From Planctomycetota bacterium (GTDB lineage Bacteria; Planctomycetota; Planctomycetia; Pirellulales; Thermoguttaceae), in assembly GCA_013202535.1 (NCBI GenBank), contig JABMRP010000924.1, positions 1 through 6,529 of the forward strand: a DNA stretch of 6,529 bases. Direction: 5' to 3'. Each line of letters starts with the position of its first letter. The stretch's first letter is position 1. A program made the position numbers and the translations under genes. Under the pieces are notes generated by a model. It was not told where the DNA came from. It was given only the letters and a program-made list of their open reading frames with translations, and did no database searches. Positions 1 through 5,564 of this stretch are shown piece after piece.

Positions 1-1
1 C

Positions 2-934
2 CAGGCGGACACAATCGACCCGGCCTTTGCCGAGACGCTTCAGCTATTGAAACGAGGAGTCGCTTCCCTTTCGCCCGAGGCATCGGGCCACGTGGGGGCG
101 ATTCTCAATCGCTGGCGGGGCGACGTTTTCACCGGCGACTTCGCCGTCGAACTCTGGAACCTGGAGCACGTCCCGCGGCCGTGGTCCAAGGACGAGCAAG
201 TGGAGGCTGCTCTGGTCTCGCTGTTTGACGTCTATCGCCAGATCGGCTATTCGACCAAGGGGAACGATTCGTACGAGCCGATCATCGCAGGCGACCAGTT
301 GATCGCTTGTGGCAAGGAGGAAATCCCGGTTCGCGGCCAGTTTCGCTGTCTGGCCATGGAGAAGACCGGCCGGACTGAAAGCCACGTCTCCACCGCGCGG
401 CGTCTGCGCTACCTGCTCGACACGGCCGGCGGATGCAGTTTCGATTTCGACCCCTACCGGCGACTGCCGCTCACCTGGTACATGGATCACCCGGGCCAGC
501 AAGGCGACGGCGTGAACTTCGTCAATTCTCACGTGGTCAATATTCCCCAAGAGCTGTCCTCGACCCATTTTCATCCACACCGGTCGCAGGTCGGTGGTTT
601 CTCCCAGACGGAAATGTATCTGGTCCTCGCCCCGACATTGCACGGGCTTGACTCCAAGGGAAGAAAGCCGTCGATCCTCGTGTTTCCCGACTTAACGGAC
701 CTTGGCCGCTACGAGCAACATCCGCTGGAGCCGGGCGATCTGGTCTATATCCCGCCGGGTGTGGGGCACCGCGGACTCGACGTCTTCGTCAATGTGCTCA
801 CCGTCCCCGGGTTCAAGCCACACAACGAGATCTACATCGACCAAGACATTCACGATCGCGCGGGCGGCACGGCACCTTATAACGAAGATGGATTTGCCAG
901 GAAGAACTACGAGCGGCTTGAGGATTTGCTGTAA
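2..934 (+). CDS. Cupin-domain protein, 5' end outside the window
   Basis: The frame is open to the left edge, so this is read as a 5'-partial gene. A TTG at 47 could start a 295-residue protein, but no convincing SD site precedes it and the residues before it look coding. Numbering from that TTG, a C-terminal cupin barrel is visible. Motif 1 has a His cluster (H174, H176, H178) followed by E189. Motif 2 is GDLVYIPPGVGH (230-241), matching G(X)5PXG(X)2H with H241, where the usual later Asn is Asp. These are the expected metal ligands of a cupin. The first ~150 residues are not recognised. No signal peptide is visible in the part seen, so it is probably cytoplasmic. Cupins cover isomerases, dioxygenases and sugar-binding proteins, so no reaction is assigned. 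The DUF6807 gene follows after 33 bp, probably in the same operon. Confidence 0.75.
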   Translation, partial: QADTIDPAFAETLQLLKRGVASLSPEASGHVGAILNRWRGDVFTGDFAVELWNLEHVPRPWSKDEQVEAALVSLFDVYRQIGYSTKGNDSYEPIIAGDQLIACGKEEIPVRGQFRCLAMEKTGRTESHVSTARRLRYLLDTAGGCSFDFDPYRRLPLTWYMDHPGQQGDGVNFVNSHVVNIPQELSSTHFHPHRSQVGGFSQTEMYLVLAPTLHGLDSKGRKPSILVFPDLTDLGRYEQHPLEPGDLVYIPPGVGHRGLDVFVNVLTVPGFKPHNEIYIDQDIHDRAGGTAPYNEDGFARKNYERLEDLL

Positions 935-967
935 CGGCATCACACGGCACCACGGGAGAAGTTCATC

Positions 968-1978
968 ATGCAACGTTCAGCACTCGGCTTGGCAGTAGGG
1001 CTCGCGCTGCTCGTATCGGGCGGCTATCATGCTCTAGGCGACGATACTCCGGACGGTGCGGCCGATCCAGTGACGATCGAGCAGTTGGACGATCGCTGTC
1101 GCGTACTCATCGGGGGTGAGCTGTTTACGGAATACATCTTCGGGGGCTACGAGAAGCCGATTCTCTATCCCGTCATCGGCCCACACGGGATCGGCATGAC
1201 CCGCAACTACCCGATGCGCAAGGACGTTGCCGGCGAAGCGACCGACCACCCGCATCACAAGTCCCTTTGGTTCTCTCATCAACCGATCAACGGCGTGAAT
1301 TTCTGGACCACCCACGGCAATTACGGCAAGTGTGTTCACGATAAGTTGCTCACGGTCCAGGGCGGCGGGAGTCGCGGCTTGATCCGCGCCGCCAGTCGAT
1401 GGGTGACCAAAGACGGCACGGTGGTTTTCACCGATACGCGCACCTTGGCTTTCCAGAGCCTGGGTTCGGCGCGAGTGATCGACTGGGAAATCACGATCGA
1501 AGCATCCCAAGGGCCGGTCACGTTCGGCGACTGCAAGGAAGGCACGATGGCGATCCGTACCCATCCCAATCTCCGCCTGGAAAACGACCCGGGCCACGGC
1601 GTGACCACCGCGGGCGGCCAAGCGGTCAACAGCGAGGGAGTGCGAGGACGAGACGTGTGGGGCAAGCGAGCCGATTGGATCGACTACTGGGGCACGATCG
1701 AGAACAAAGTGGTGGGCATCGCGATTTTCGACCACCCGGCCAACCCCCGTCATCCCACACACTGGATGGCCCGGCATTACGGCTACGTCGGTGCCAATCC
1801 TTTTGCTCTCAACGCTTTTGAAGGCAAGCCGCGGGGAACGGGAGACATGACGATCCCCGCCGGAGAGAAAGTAACCTTCCGGTATCGTTTTCTGTTCCAC
1901 GAAGGCGACCCTCAGAAGGCGCAAATCGCCCAGCATTATCGCGACTATGCGGAAGCCGGCGAGAGCGTTAAACCGTGA
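968..1978 (+). CDS. Secreted DUF6807 (PmoA-like) family protein
   Basis: A complete 336-residue protein. The ATG is preceded by GGGAGAA (954-960) at about 7 nt, a good SD site. Residues 1-24 form a signal peptide with a hydrophobic core (about 6-18) and likely cleavage near A22-D25, so export is expected. The body carries the sequence style of DUF6807, often named 'methane oxygenase PmoA' although it is unrelated to the particulate methane monooxygenase subunit. Markers are KPILYPVIGPHG (63-74), the His-rich DHPHHKSLWFSH (93-104), DCKEGTMAIR (188-197), FDHPANPRHPTHW (254-266) followed by an R-x-YG element and ANPF (276-279), and a C-terminal beta strand RYRFLFHEGD (305-314). The biochemical role is unknown. 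Such genes are common in Planctomycetota near sugar-processing enzymes and sulfatases, which fits its position between a cupin gene and a sulfatase start. Family assignment is firm; function is not. Confidence 0.88.
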   Translation: MQRSALGLAVGLALLVSGGYHALGDDTPDGAADPVTIEQLDDRCRVLIGGELFTEYIFGGYEKPILYPVIGPHGIGMTRNYPMRKDVAGEATDHPHHKSLWFSHQPINGVNFWTTHGNYGKCVHDKLLTVQGGGSRGLIRAASRWVTKDGTVVFTDTRTLAFQSLGSARVIDWEITIEASQGPVTFGDCKEGTMAIRTHPNLRLENDPGHGVTTAGGQAVNSEGVRGRDVWGKRADWIDYWGTIENKVVGIAIFDHPANPRHPTHWMARHYGYVGANPFALNAFEGKPRGTGDMTIPAGEKVTFRYRFLFHEGDPQKAQIAQHYRDYAEAGESVKP

Positions 1979-2042
1979 TCGGCGGTTGACGTTTTGCCGG
2001 TCTTTGAATTGAGACAGGACCACGCAATATAGGAGCGACACC

Positions 2043-2282
2043 GTGACGTTGCGAGCGATCATCGTATTGGCAATTGCCGCAACGTTGTGTGCGCTGGCCA
2101 TGCCGTTGCGAGCGGCCGACACGCAGCCAAATATCCTCTATGTCGTCGCCGACGACCTCGGCTGGGCCGATGTGGGGTTTCACGGCTCGAAAATCAAGAC
2201 GCCAAATATCGACCGGCTTTGCAGGGAGGGCATCGAGCGGACGCGACCAACGCTCCGATTACGATTGCAGCAGCCGCAATGA
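2043..2282 (+). pseudogene. Truncated sulfatase, N-terminal fragment only
   Basis: The reading frame gives 79 residues from a GTG start, with AGGAG (2031-2035) 7 nt upstream deciding that start. Residues 1-25 are a signal peptide (cleavage near RAA-D). Residues 29-49 hold the first sulfatase block NILYVVADDLGWADVGFHG, with the metal-binding pair D37-D38, followed by IKTPNIDRLCREGIE (51-65), the standard continuation in arylsulfatases. Resemblance ends at about residue 65-68 (near 2246). The remaining residues are low-complexity Arg/Leu/Gln and the frame stops at 2282. The CxPxR formylglycine site and the rest of the usual ~450-600 residues are absent in all frames. The 3' end overlaps, tail to tail, the last 24 bp of the - strand aldolase gene. 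It starts 64 bp after the DUF6807 stop and was presumably in that operon. It cannot be an active sulfatase. Confidence 0.85.
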
Positions 2283-3146
2283 TTCTCTCAGCCCGGCCAA
2301 CTCCTCGGCGTCGGGCGGGCAGAGCGGGCGTCGAGGCGGGCCGACCGGATGGCCCGTCAGCGCGCAGCCCGCCTTGACAAACTGCGTGTACTTCCCGCCG
2401 CCTTCCATCAGCGACAGCGTCGGCAACAGCTTGTAGTACAGTTTGCGGGCGGCGTTGAAGTCCTGCTTCCGGACCGCCAGATCGAACAGCTCGACGTGTT
2501 CCTTCGGCAGCACGTTGACCACGCCGCCGACCCAACCGACCGCTCCCAACAGAAAGCTCTCCAGGGCCAGCGTGTCGCAGCCGCAGAAGACGGTGATCTT
2601 CTCCCCACATGTGCGAATAATCTCGCTCACTCGCGTCACGTCGCCGGTGCTCTCCTTGACGTACCGCACCTGGTCCAACTCGGCCAGGCGTCCGACCAGG
2701 TCGGGCGTCATGTCCACACCGGTTCGGCCCGGATAGTTGTACAACATGATGGGGATCGCGATCGATTCGGACACAACCCGAAAGTGCTCGAACAGTTCAT
2801 CGGCCGTCGGCAAGGAGTAGTAGGGAGCGGCCAGCAGCACGCCCGCCGCGCCGAGTTGTTCGGCCTGGCGGCAGTAGTCGACGACCTCGCGCGTCGCACC
2901 GGCATTGGCGCCGGCCAGGACGGGCACGCGACCGGCCGCCGCTTCCAGCGTGCCCTTGAGCACGGTTTCCCGTTCCGCGGCGTTAAGAGCGTAGTACTCG
3001 CCGGTGCTGCCCAACGGGATGAGACCGCCGACACCCGCTTCGATCAGGTAGTTGACCACCTCGGCCAGTGTGGAACAGTCGACCTCTTCGTCCGCCGTCA
3101 TCGGCGTGACCATGGCCGGAAAGACTCCCTCAAAAGTGATCGCCAT
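2259..3146 (-). CDS. DapA/NanA family aldolase (dihydrodipicolinate synthase-like)
   Basis: A complete 295-residue TIM-barrel class I aldolase. The ATG (3144-3146) is preceded by AAAGGGAG (3153-3160) at 6 nt. Family landmarks are GSTGE (46-50), APYYSLP (107-113), YNYPGRTG (136-143) and YVKESTGD (162-169), with K164 as the Schiff-base lysine and Y136 as the catalytic tyrosine. By a constant offset from E. coli DapA, T44 becomes S47, T45 is T48, Y107 is Y110, Y133 is Y136, R138 is R141 and K161 is K164. The Ser-Thr pair resembles N-acetylneuraminate lyase, whereas R141 in RTG resembles DapA. The family also includes 2-keto-3-deoxygluconate aldolase and several dehydratases, so a true lysine-pathway role is not assured. 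It lies 52 bp downstream of the AOR gene on the same strand, which favours a catabolic aldolase making an aldehyde plus pyruvate. The C-terminus looks normal. The stop lies about 13 bp from where sulfatase homology ends, with no terminator. Confidence 0.9.
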   Translation of the reverse strand: MAITFEGVFPAMVTPMTADEEVDCSTLAEVVNYLIEAGVGGLIPLGSTGEYYALNAAERETVLKGTLEAAAGRVPVLAGANAGATREVVDYCRQAEQLGAAGVLLAAPYYSLPTADELFEHFRVVSESIAIPIMLYNYPGRTGVDMTPDLVGRLAELDQVRYVKESTGDVTRVSEIIRTCGEKITVFCGCDTLALESFLLGAVGWVGGVVNVLPKEHVELFDLAVRKQDFNAARKLYYKLLPTLSLMEGGGKYTQFVKAGCALTGHPVGPPRRPLCPPDAEELAGLRESLRLLQS

Positions 3147-3198
3147 TTCTAGCTCCCTTTTTCAGCAGGGTGGGTCAAGGAACGAGACCCGCGCGGAG

Positions 3199-5049
3199 TT
3201 ATCTCGTCAATCCCAGCTCCTGTAACGTCTTGTCGGTCGGCTCCCCATTGTCGTTCCAACCTCGGCTGGCGTAATACTCCCGGAGCATGTCGGCCAACGG
3301 CGGAACCTTGCCGGCGCGAAGCCCTTCGGAGGCGGGTTGGAACATTTTCTTCGGCAACACGTCGGTCGCGGCATCGTAGCCGTCGCGCAGATTGATCAGC
3401 CGCTGCACGGTGAAGCCGCGTTGTCCGGCCGCCATCAGATCATCACAGGAGTAGTCCCACCCGGTGATGGCGTTGAACAGTTCCATCACGTCGGAAAGGG
3501 CCCAGTCGCCGCCGTCCACCATGAACAGGCAAACGACCAGGGAATTGGTCAGCGTGGCCAGATCCTGGCACTTGGCCGCCATCATCCCTTGGTTCTCCTT
3601 CTCGAAGAAGGTGGTGGTCTCCTTGGTCACGCCGGCTTCGGGAATGTAGAACCCGCCCATCTCCACGTCCTCGCTGGGACCGCGGAAGTGGCAGGCTCCC
3701 CGCGTACACGTGGCGTATGTCGGGGCCAACGAGAAGCACGACCGGGCATCGTGGGCCGGTAGGTCGAGACCCTTGCAATGGACCACGCTATCGACCGCCT
3801 CGGGCGAGATCTTCTTGGCAGCCGGGAGCGTCCCCTCCGCGAAAATCGCCCCGAACGCTTCCCGCCGGCTGATCTGCTCGGTCAGCGTCGTCAGGATCTT
3901 CGGGTCGCCCCACTTCAGTTCCAAGCCTCCGGTATCCTTTGTGTCGATCCACCCCTTCTCGAAGCACTCCATGGCGAAACCGATCATCGCCCCGGTCGAG
4001 ATCGTATCGACCCCCAACCGGTTGGCAATGTCGTTGGCCATGGCGACTGCCTTTGGGTCGTCGATCAACAGGTTGGTGCCCATCATCCCCAGAGTTTCGT
4101 ACTCCGGGCCGATGCTCTCCATAGCGTACTCGGTGGGCTCGGTGATGGAGATCTTGCGATGGCACCCGATGGGACAGTACTTGCAGGGCAGCGGCTTGGC
4201 ATTAAGGACCTGGGTATAGTTTGGGGCACCGAGCTTTGCCGCGCCCTCGGGCCAGACGTCGCCGTCCCAGTTCTTGATCGGCATGTCACCCAGCGCTTCG
4301 GCCGCTTCGCACAGGCCCGGAGTACCGTCCTGACGGAAACCGTTTTCCTTGGTCTCCTGGGCGATCTCGTGCTGGAACCGCTTGATCAACTCCTTGGCCT
4401 TGGCCGGGTCGGCAACCTCGACCTGTTTCGTACCGCGAACGGCCACGGCCTTGAGGTTCTTCGATCCCATCACGGCCCCCATGCCACAGCGCCCGGCGTA
4501 GCTGTGCTTGTCGAAGGCGATGCATGCGATGGCCACCTTCCGCTCGCCGGCCGGTCCGATCGCCGCCACGCTCAGTTTCTGGTCGCCGGCTTGCTCGCGG
4601 ATGACGTCGACCGTTTGGATCGTGTCCATCCCCCACAGATCGGAAGCGTCTCGGATCTCGACCTCGTCATCGACGATGTGGAGGTAGACAGGATGTTCCG
4701 AAATGCCTTCGACCACCAGCACGTCATAGCCGGCATCCTTCAGCGAAGGCCCCCAGCTTGCCCCGGCTGCCGAGTCGCCGAAGGTGTGGGTGACCGGCGA
4801 GATGGCCACCACGCTGAACTTCGCTCCACCCGGCACGGCCGGTCCCTGAAATGGCCCCGTGGCGAAGATCAGGCGGTTGCGGCCGTCGTAGGGATCGAGC
4901 TTGGCGGGCACCTCGCGGCGGAGGATTTCCGCGCCCAGCCCCGCTCCCCCAATGAATTGTTTCAGATCGTCTTGGGCGATGGGCTCGACACTTGCCGTTG
5001 CTTTGGTGAGATCCACGCGAAGCAGCCGTTGCCAGTAACCGTTGTTCAT
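3199..5049 (-). CDS. aor: Tungsten-containing aldehyde:ferredoxin oxidoreductase
   Basis: A 616-residue AOR-family enzyme, close to the ~605 residues of the Pyrococcus furiosus enzyme. The family oxidises aldehydes to carboxylic acids in the cytoplasm with ferredoxin, using a tungsten bis-pyranopterin and one [4Fe-4S] cluster. The N-terminal cofactor domain (about 1-210) includes FIGGAGLGAEILRREV (32-47), FATGPFQGPAVPGGAKFSVV (62-81) and YAGRCGMGAVMGSKNLKAVA (184-203). The cluster ligands are C289, C292 and C296 (CxxCxxxC), with C507 as the expected fourth. E316 and H454 (in GACHFRG) are placed like active-site E313 and H448 of Pyrococcus AOR, judged by motif only. LGVDTISTG (345-353) is the first pterin motif. 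The second, normally DxxGLC, reads NSLVVC (502-507). The frame extends upstream to 5136, but the ATG at 5047-5049 is chosen because MNNGYWQRLLRVDLTK is the typical AOR beginning and GGAG lies 8 nt upstream. It is the first gene of an operon with the aldolase. No ferredoxin or MoaD-like partner is visible here. Confidence 0.95.
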   Translation of the reverse strand: MNNGYWQRLLRVDLTKATASVEPIAQDDLKQFIGGAGLGAEILRREVPAKLDPYDGRNRLIFATGPFQGPAVPGGAKFSVVAISPVTHTFGDSAAGASWGPSLKDAGYDVLVVEGISEHPVYLHIVDDEVEIRDASDLWGMDTIQTVDVIREQAGDQKLSVAAIGPAGERKVAIACIAFDKHSYAGRCGMGAVMGSKNLKAVAVRGTKQVEVADPAKAKELIKRFQHEIAQETKENGFRQDGTPGLCEAAEALGDMPIKNWDGDVWPEGAAKLGAPNYTQVLNAKPLPCKYCPIGCHRKISITEPTEYAMESIGPEYETLGMMGTNLLIDDPKAVAMANDIANRLGVDTISTGAMIGFAMECFEKGWIDTKDTGGLELKWGDPKILTTLTEQISRREAFGAIFAEGTLPAAKKISPEAVDSVVHCKGLDLPAHDARSCFSLAPTYATCTRGACHFRGPSEDVEMGGFYIPEAGVTKETTTFFEKENQGMMAAKCQDLATLTNSLVVCLFMVDGGDWALSDVMELFNAITGWDYSCDDLMAAGQRGFTVQRLINLRDGYDAATDVLPKKMFQPASEGLRAGKVPPLADMLREYYASRGWNDNGEPTDKTLQELGLTR

Positions 5050-5057
5050 TGCCGGGA

Positions 5058-5061
5058 CTCC
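5058..5061 (-). promoter_or_regulatory. Shine-Dalgarno site deciding the AOR start
   Basis: On the - strand GGAG lies 8 nt before the ATG at 5047-5049. The longer open frame up to 5136 adds 29 Arg-rich residues that do not resemble AOR proteins, so this site supports the internal ATG as the true start. Confidence 0.6.
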
Positions 5062-5126
5062 ATCTGTGGGTATGGACGTGTCTCGCGGGTGTCGCACCGT
5101 GCCTCGAACCACCCAGCGCCTTGACC

Positions 5127-5135
5127 AAGATATCA
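5127..5135 (-). promoter_or_regulatory. Possible extended -10 promoter element for the AOR-aldolase operon
   Basis: Read on the - strand this is TGATATCTT, a TG-N extended -10 with the hexamer TATCTT, about 78 nt upstream of the AOR start codon. The -35 region is poor, as is common with extended -10 promoters. It is the most AT-rich spot in the stretch upstream of AOR. It is based on pattern only and planctomycete promoter consensus is not well defined, so confidence is low. Confidence 0.25.
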
Positions 5136-5225
5136 TTTCCAGTCCGTCTTGGACAGCGTGTCGACCTCACGGTCGACGAGGTTTTCCAGGTGGGTCGGAG
5201 AAATCGGCGGCCGCACCGACGGACG

Positions 5226-5429
5226 CCGCATATCGAAGAGGAATTCGGCGGCACGTATACCCGACTCTCGGAAACAGGGAGTCTGGCCGCGCAACTCGGC
5301 AACATACTTCCCAAGCCCGCCGAAGGCACGGAGCCCCACTACCTCGGGCACTCCTGGGCAGTCCTGGCTCTCCTGCTGCTCCTACTCGCGGCGGAGTGGT
5401 TGATCCGACGCAGCCATGCTATGGTATGA
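5226..5429 (+). pseudogene. C-terminal remnant of a VWA/BatA-like membrane protein
   Basis: The + frame ending with TGA at 5427-5429 reads HIEEEFGGTYTRLSETG (5229-5279), then SLAAQLGNI. After a short linker comes a transmembrane helix with a 6-Leu core, WAVLALLLLLLAAEWLIRR (about 5355-5411), and a five-residue tail. The order 'A-x-x-GG-x-Y-x-x-L-x-E', short linker, one C-terminal membrane helix and EWL-x-RR is how many planctomycete von Willebrand factor A / BatA-type and glutamine-amidotransferase-like membrane proteins end. Everything that should precede it is missing. The same frame runs back only to 5049, through Arg-rich sequence unlike a VWA domain, and overlaps the AOR start. A frameshift near 5226 is also possible. 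A GC hairpin begins 17 bp after the stop, consistent with a real gene end. The identification rests on pattern memory from about 65 residues and is moderate at best. Confidence 0.45.
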
Positions 5430-5446
5430 GATAAATGATGGAGCAT

Positions 5447-5472
5447 GCGCGGGCGTTTTCGGGCGCCCGCGC
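5447..5472 (+). terminator. Terminator-like GC hairpin without a U tract
   Basis: GCGCGGGCG (5447-5455) pairs perfectly with CGCCCGCGC (5464-5472) around an 8-nt loop TTTTCGGG. The stem could gain one T-G wobble pair at its base (5446/5473). It begins 17 bp after the stop of the VWA-protein remnant, the expected place for a transcription end. No T run follows on either strand, so it is not a classical intrinsic terminator. It may help Rho-dependent termination or protect a 3' end, or act in the leader of the downstream gene. The fold is directly visible; the role is inferred. Confidence 0.5.
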
Positions 5473-5550
5473 GGCAGGTGACGTCCAAATGCTCGGGACA
5501 GGAATACGTCGACCCATGAAAATCCCGGAAAAACTTTTTTTCACCCCTTT

Positions 5551-5563
5551 GAGGAGAACCTCC
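5551..5563 (+). promoter_or_regulatory. Shine-Dalgarno site, possibly folded, for the secreted peptidase-like protein
   Basis: GAGGAG (5551-5556) is a strong SD site 8 nt before the ATG at 5565. The following CCTC/CTCC (5559-5563) is complementary to it and could form a 4-bp hairpin (GAGG-AGAA-CCTC). That stem is short and probably weak, so translational control by it is only a possibility. The SD site firmly decides the start. Confidence 0.6.
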
Positions 5564-5564
5564 C

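Larger units (their letters stand above)
5050..5564. other. 515-bp region between the divergent AOR and peptidase-like genes
   Basis: This stretch holds no intact gene that I can support. From the left it contains the AOR leader (5050 to about 5135) and a transition zone (about 5136-5225) where no frame looks convincingly coding. Next come the C-terminal remnant of a VWA/BatA-like membrane protein on the + strand (about 5226-5429) and a strong GC hairpin (5447-5472). Last is the leader of the secreted protein, with an A5-C-T7 patch (5529-5541) just before its SD site. Several overlapping open frames exist on both strands, but only the membrane-anchor frame carries recognisable protein features. 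Confidence 0.6.

Noticed and set aside
1986..2031. TTGACG at 1986 as a -35 box for a separate sulfatase promoter
   Set aside because: The hexamer at the proper spacing (2009-2014) is TTGAGA, a poor -10, and the AT-rich stretch near 2025-2031 is at the SD site. An operon with the preceding gene is simpler.
1034..2122. A 362-codon open frame on the - strand across the DUF6807 gene
   Set aside because: It is antisense to a protein with SD site, signal peptide and family motifs, and its own translation lacks any domain feature.
2349..3152. A 267-codon open frame on the + strand across the aldolase gene
   Set aside because: It is antisense to a complete DapA-family enzyme with all active-site residues; its composition is rich in Gln, Arg and His with no motif.
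3778..5124. A 448-codon open frame on the + strand across the AOR gene
   Set aside because: It is fully antisense to a firmly identified AOR, has a His/Arg/Gly-rich composition and shows no recognisable motif. It arises from GC-rich codon use on the other strand.
5050..5136. N-terminal extension of AOR by 29 residues
   Set aside because: The extension is Arg-rich, unlike AOR N-termini, and the internal ATG has an SD site at the right distance and the typical family beginning.
5160..5177. Two GTCGAC repeats 12 bp apart as a possible operator
   Set aside because: Each is a six-base palindrome expected by chance in GC-rich DNA, and no further symmetry surrounds them.
5480..5510. GACGT...ACGTC inverted repeat upstream of the secreted protein
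   Set aside because: Only 5 bp pair around a 21-nt loop, too weak to claim an operator or hairpin.
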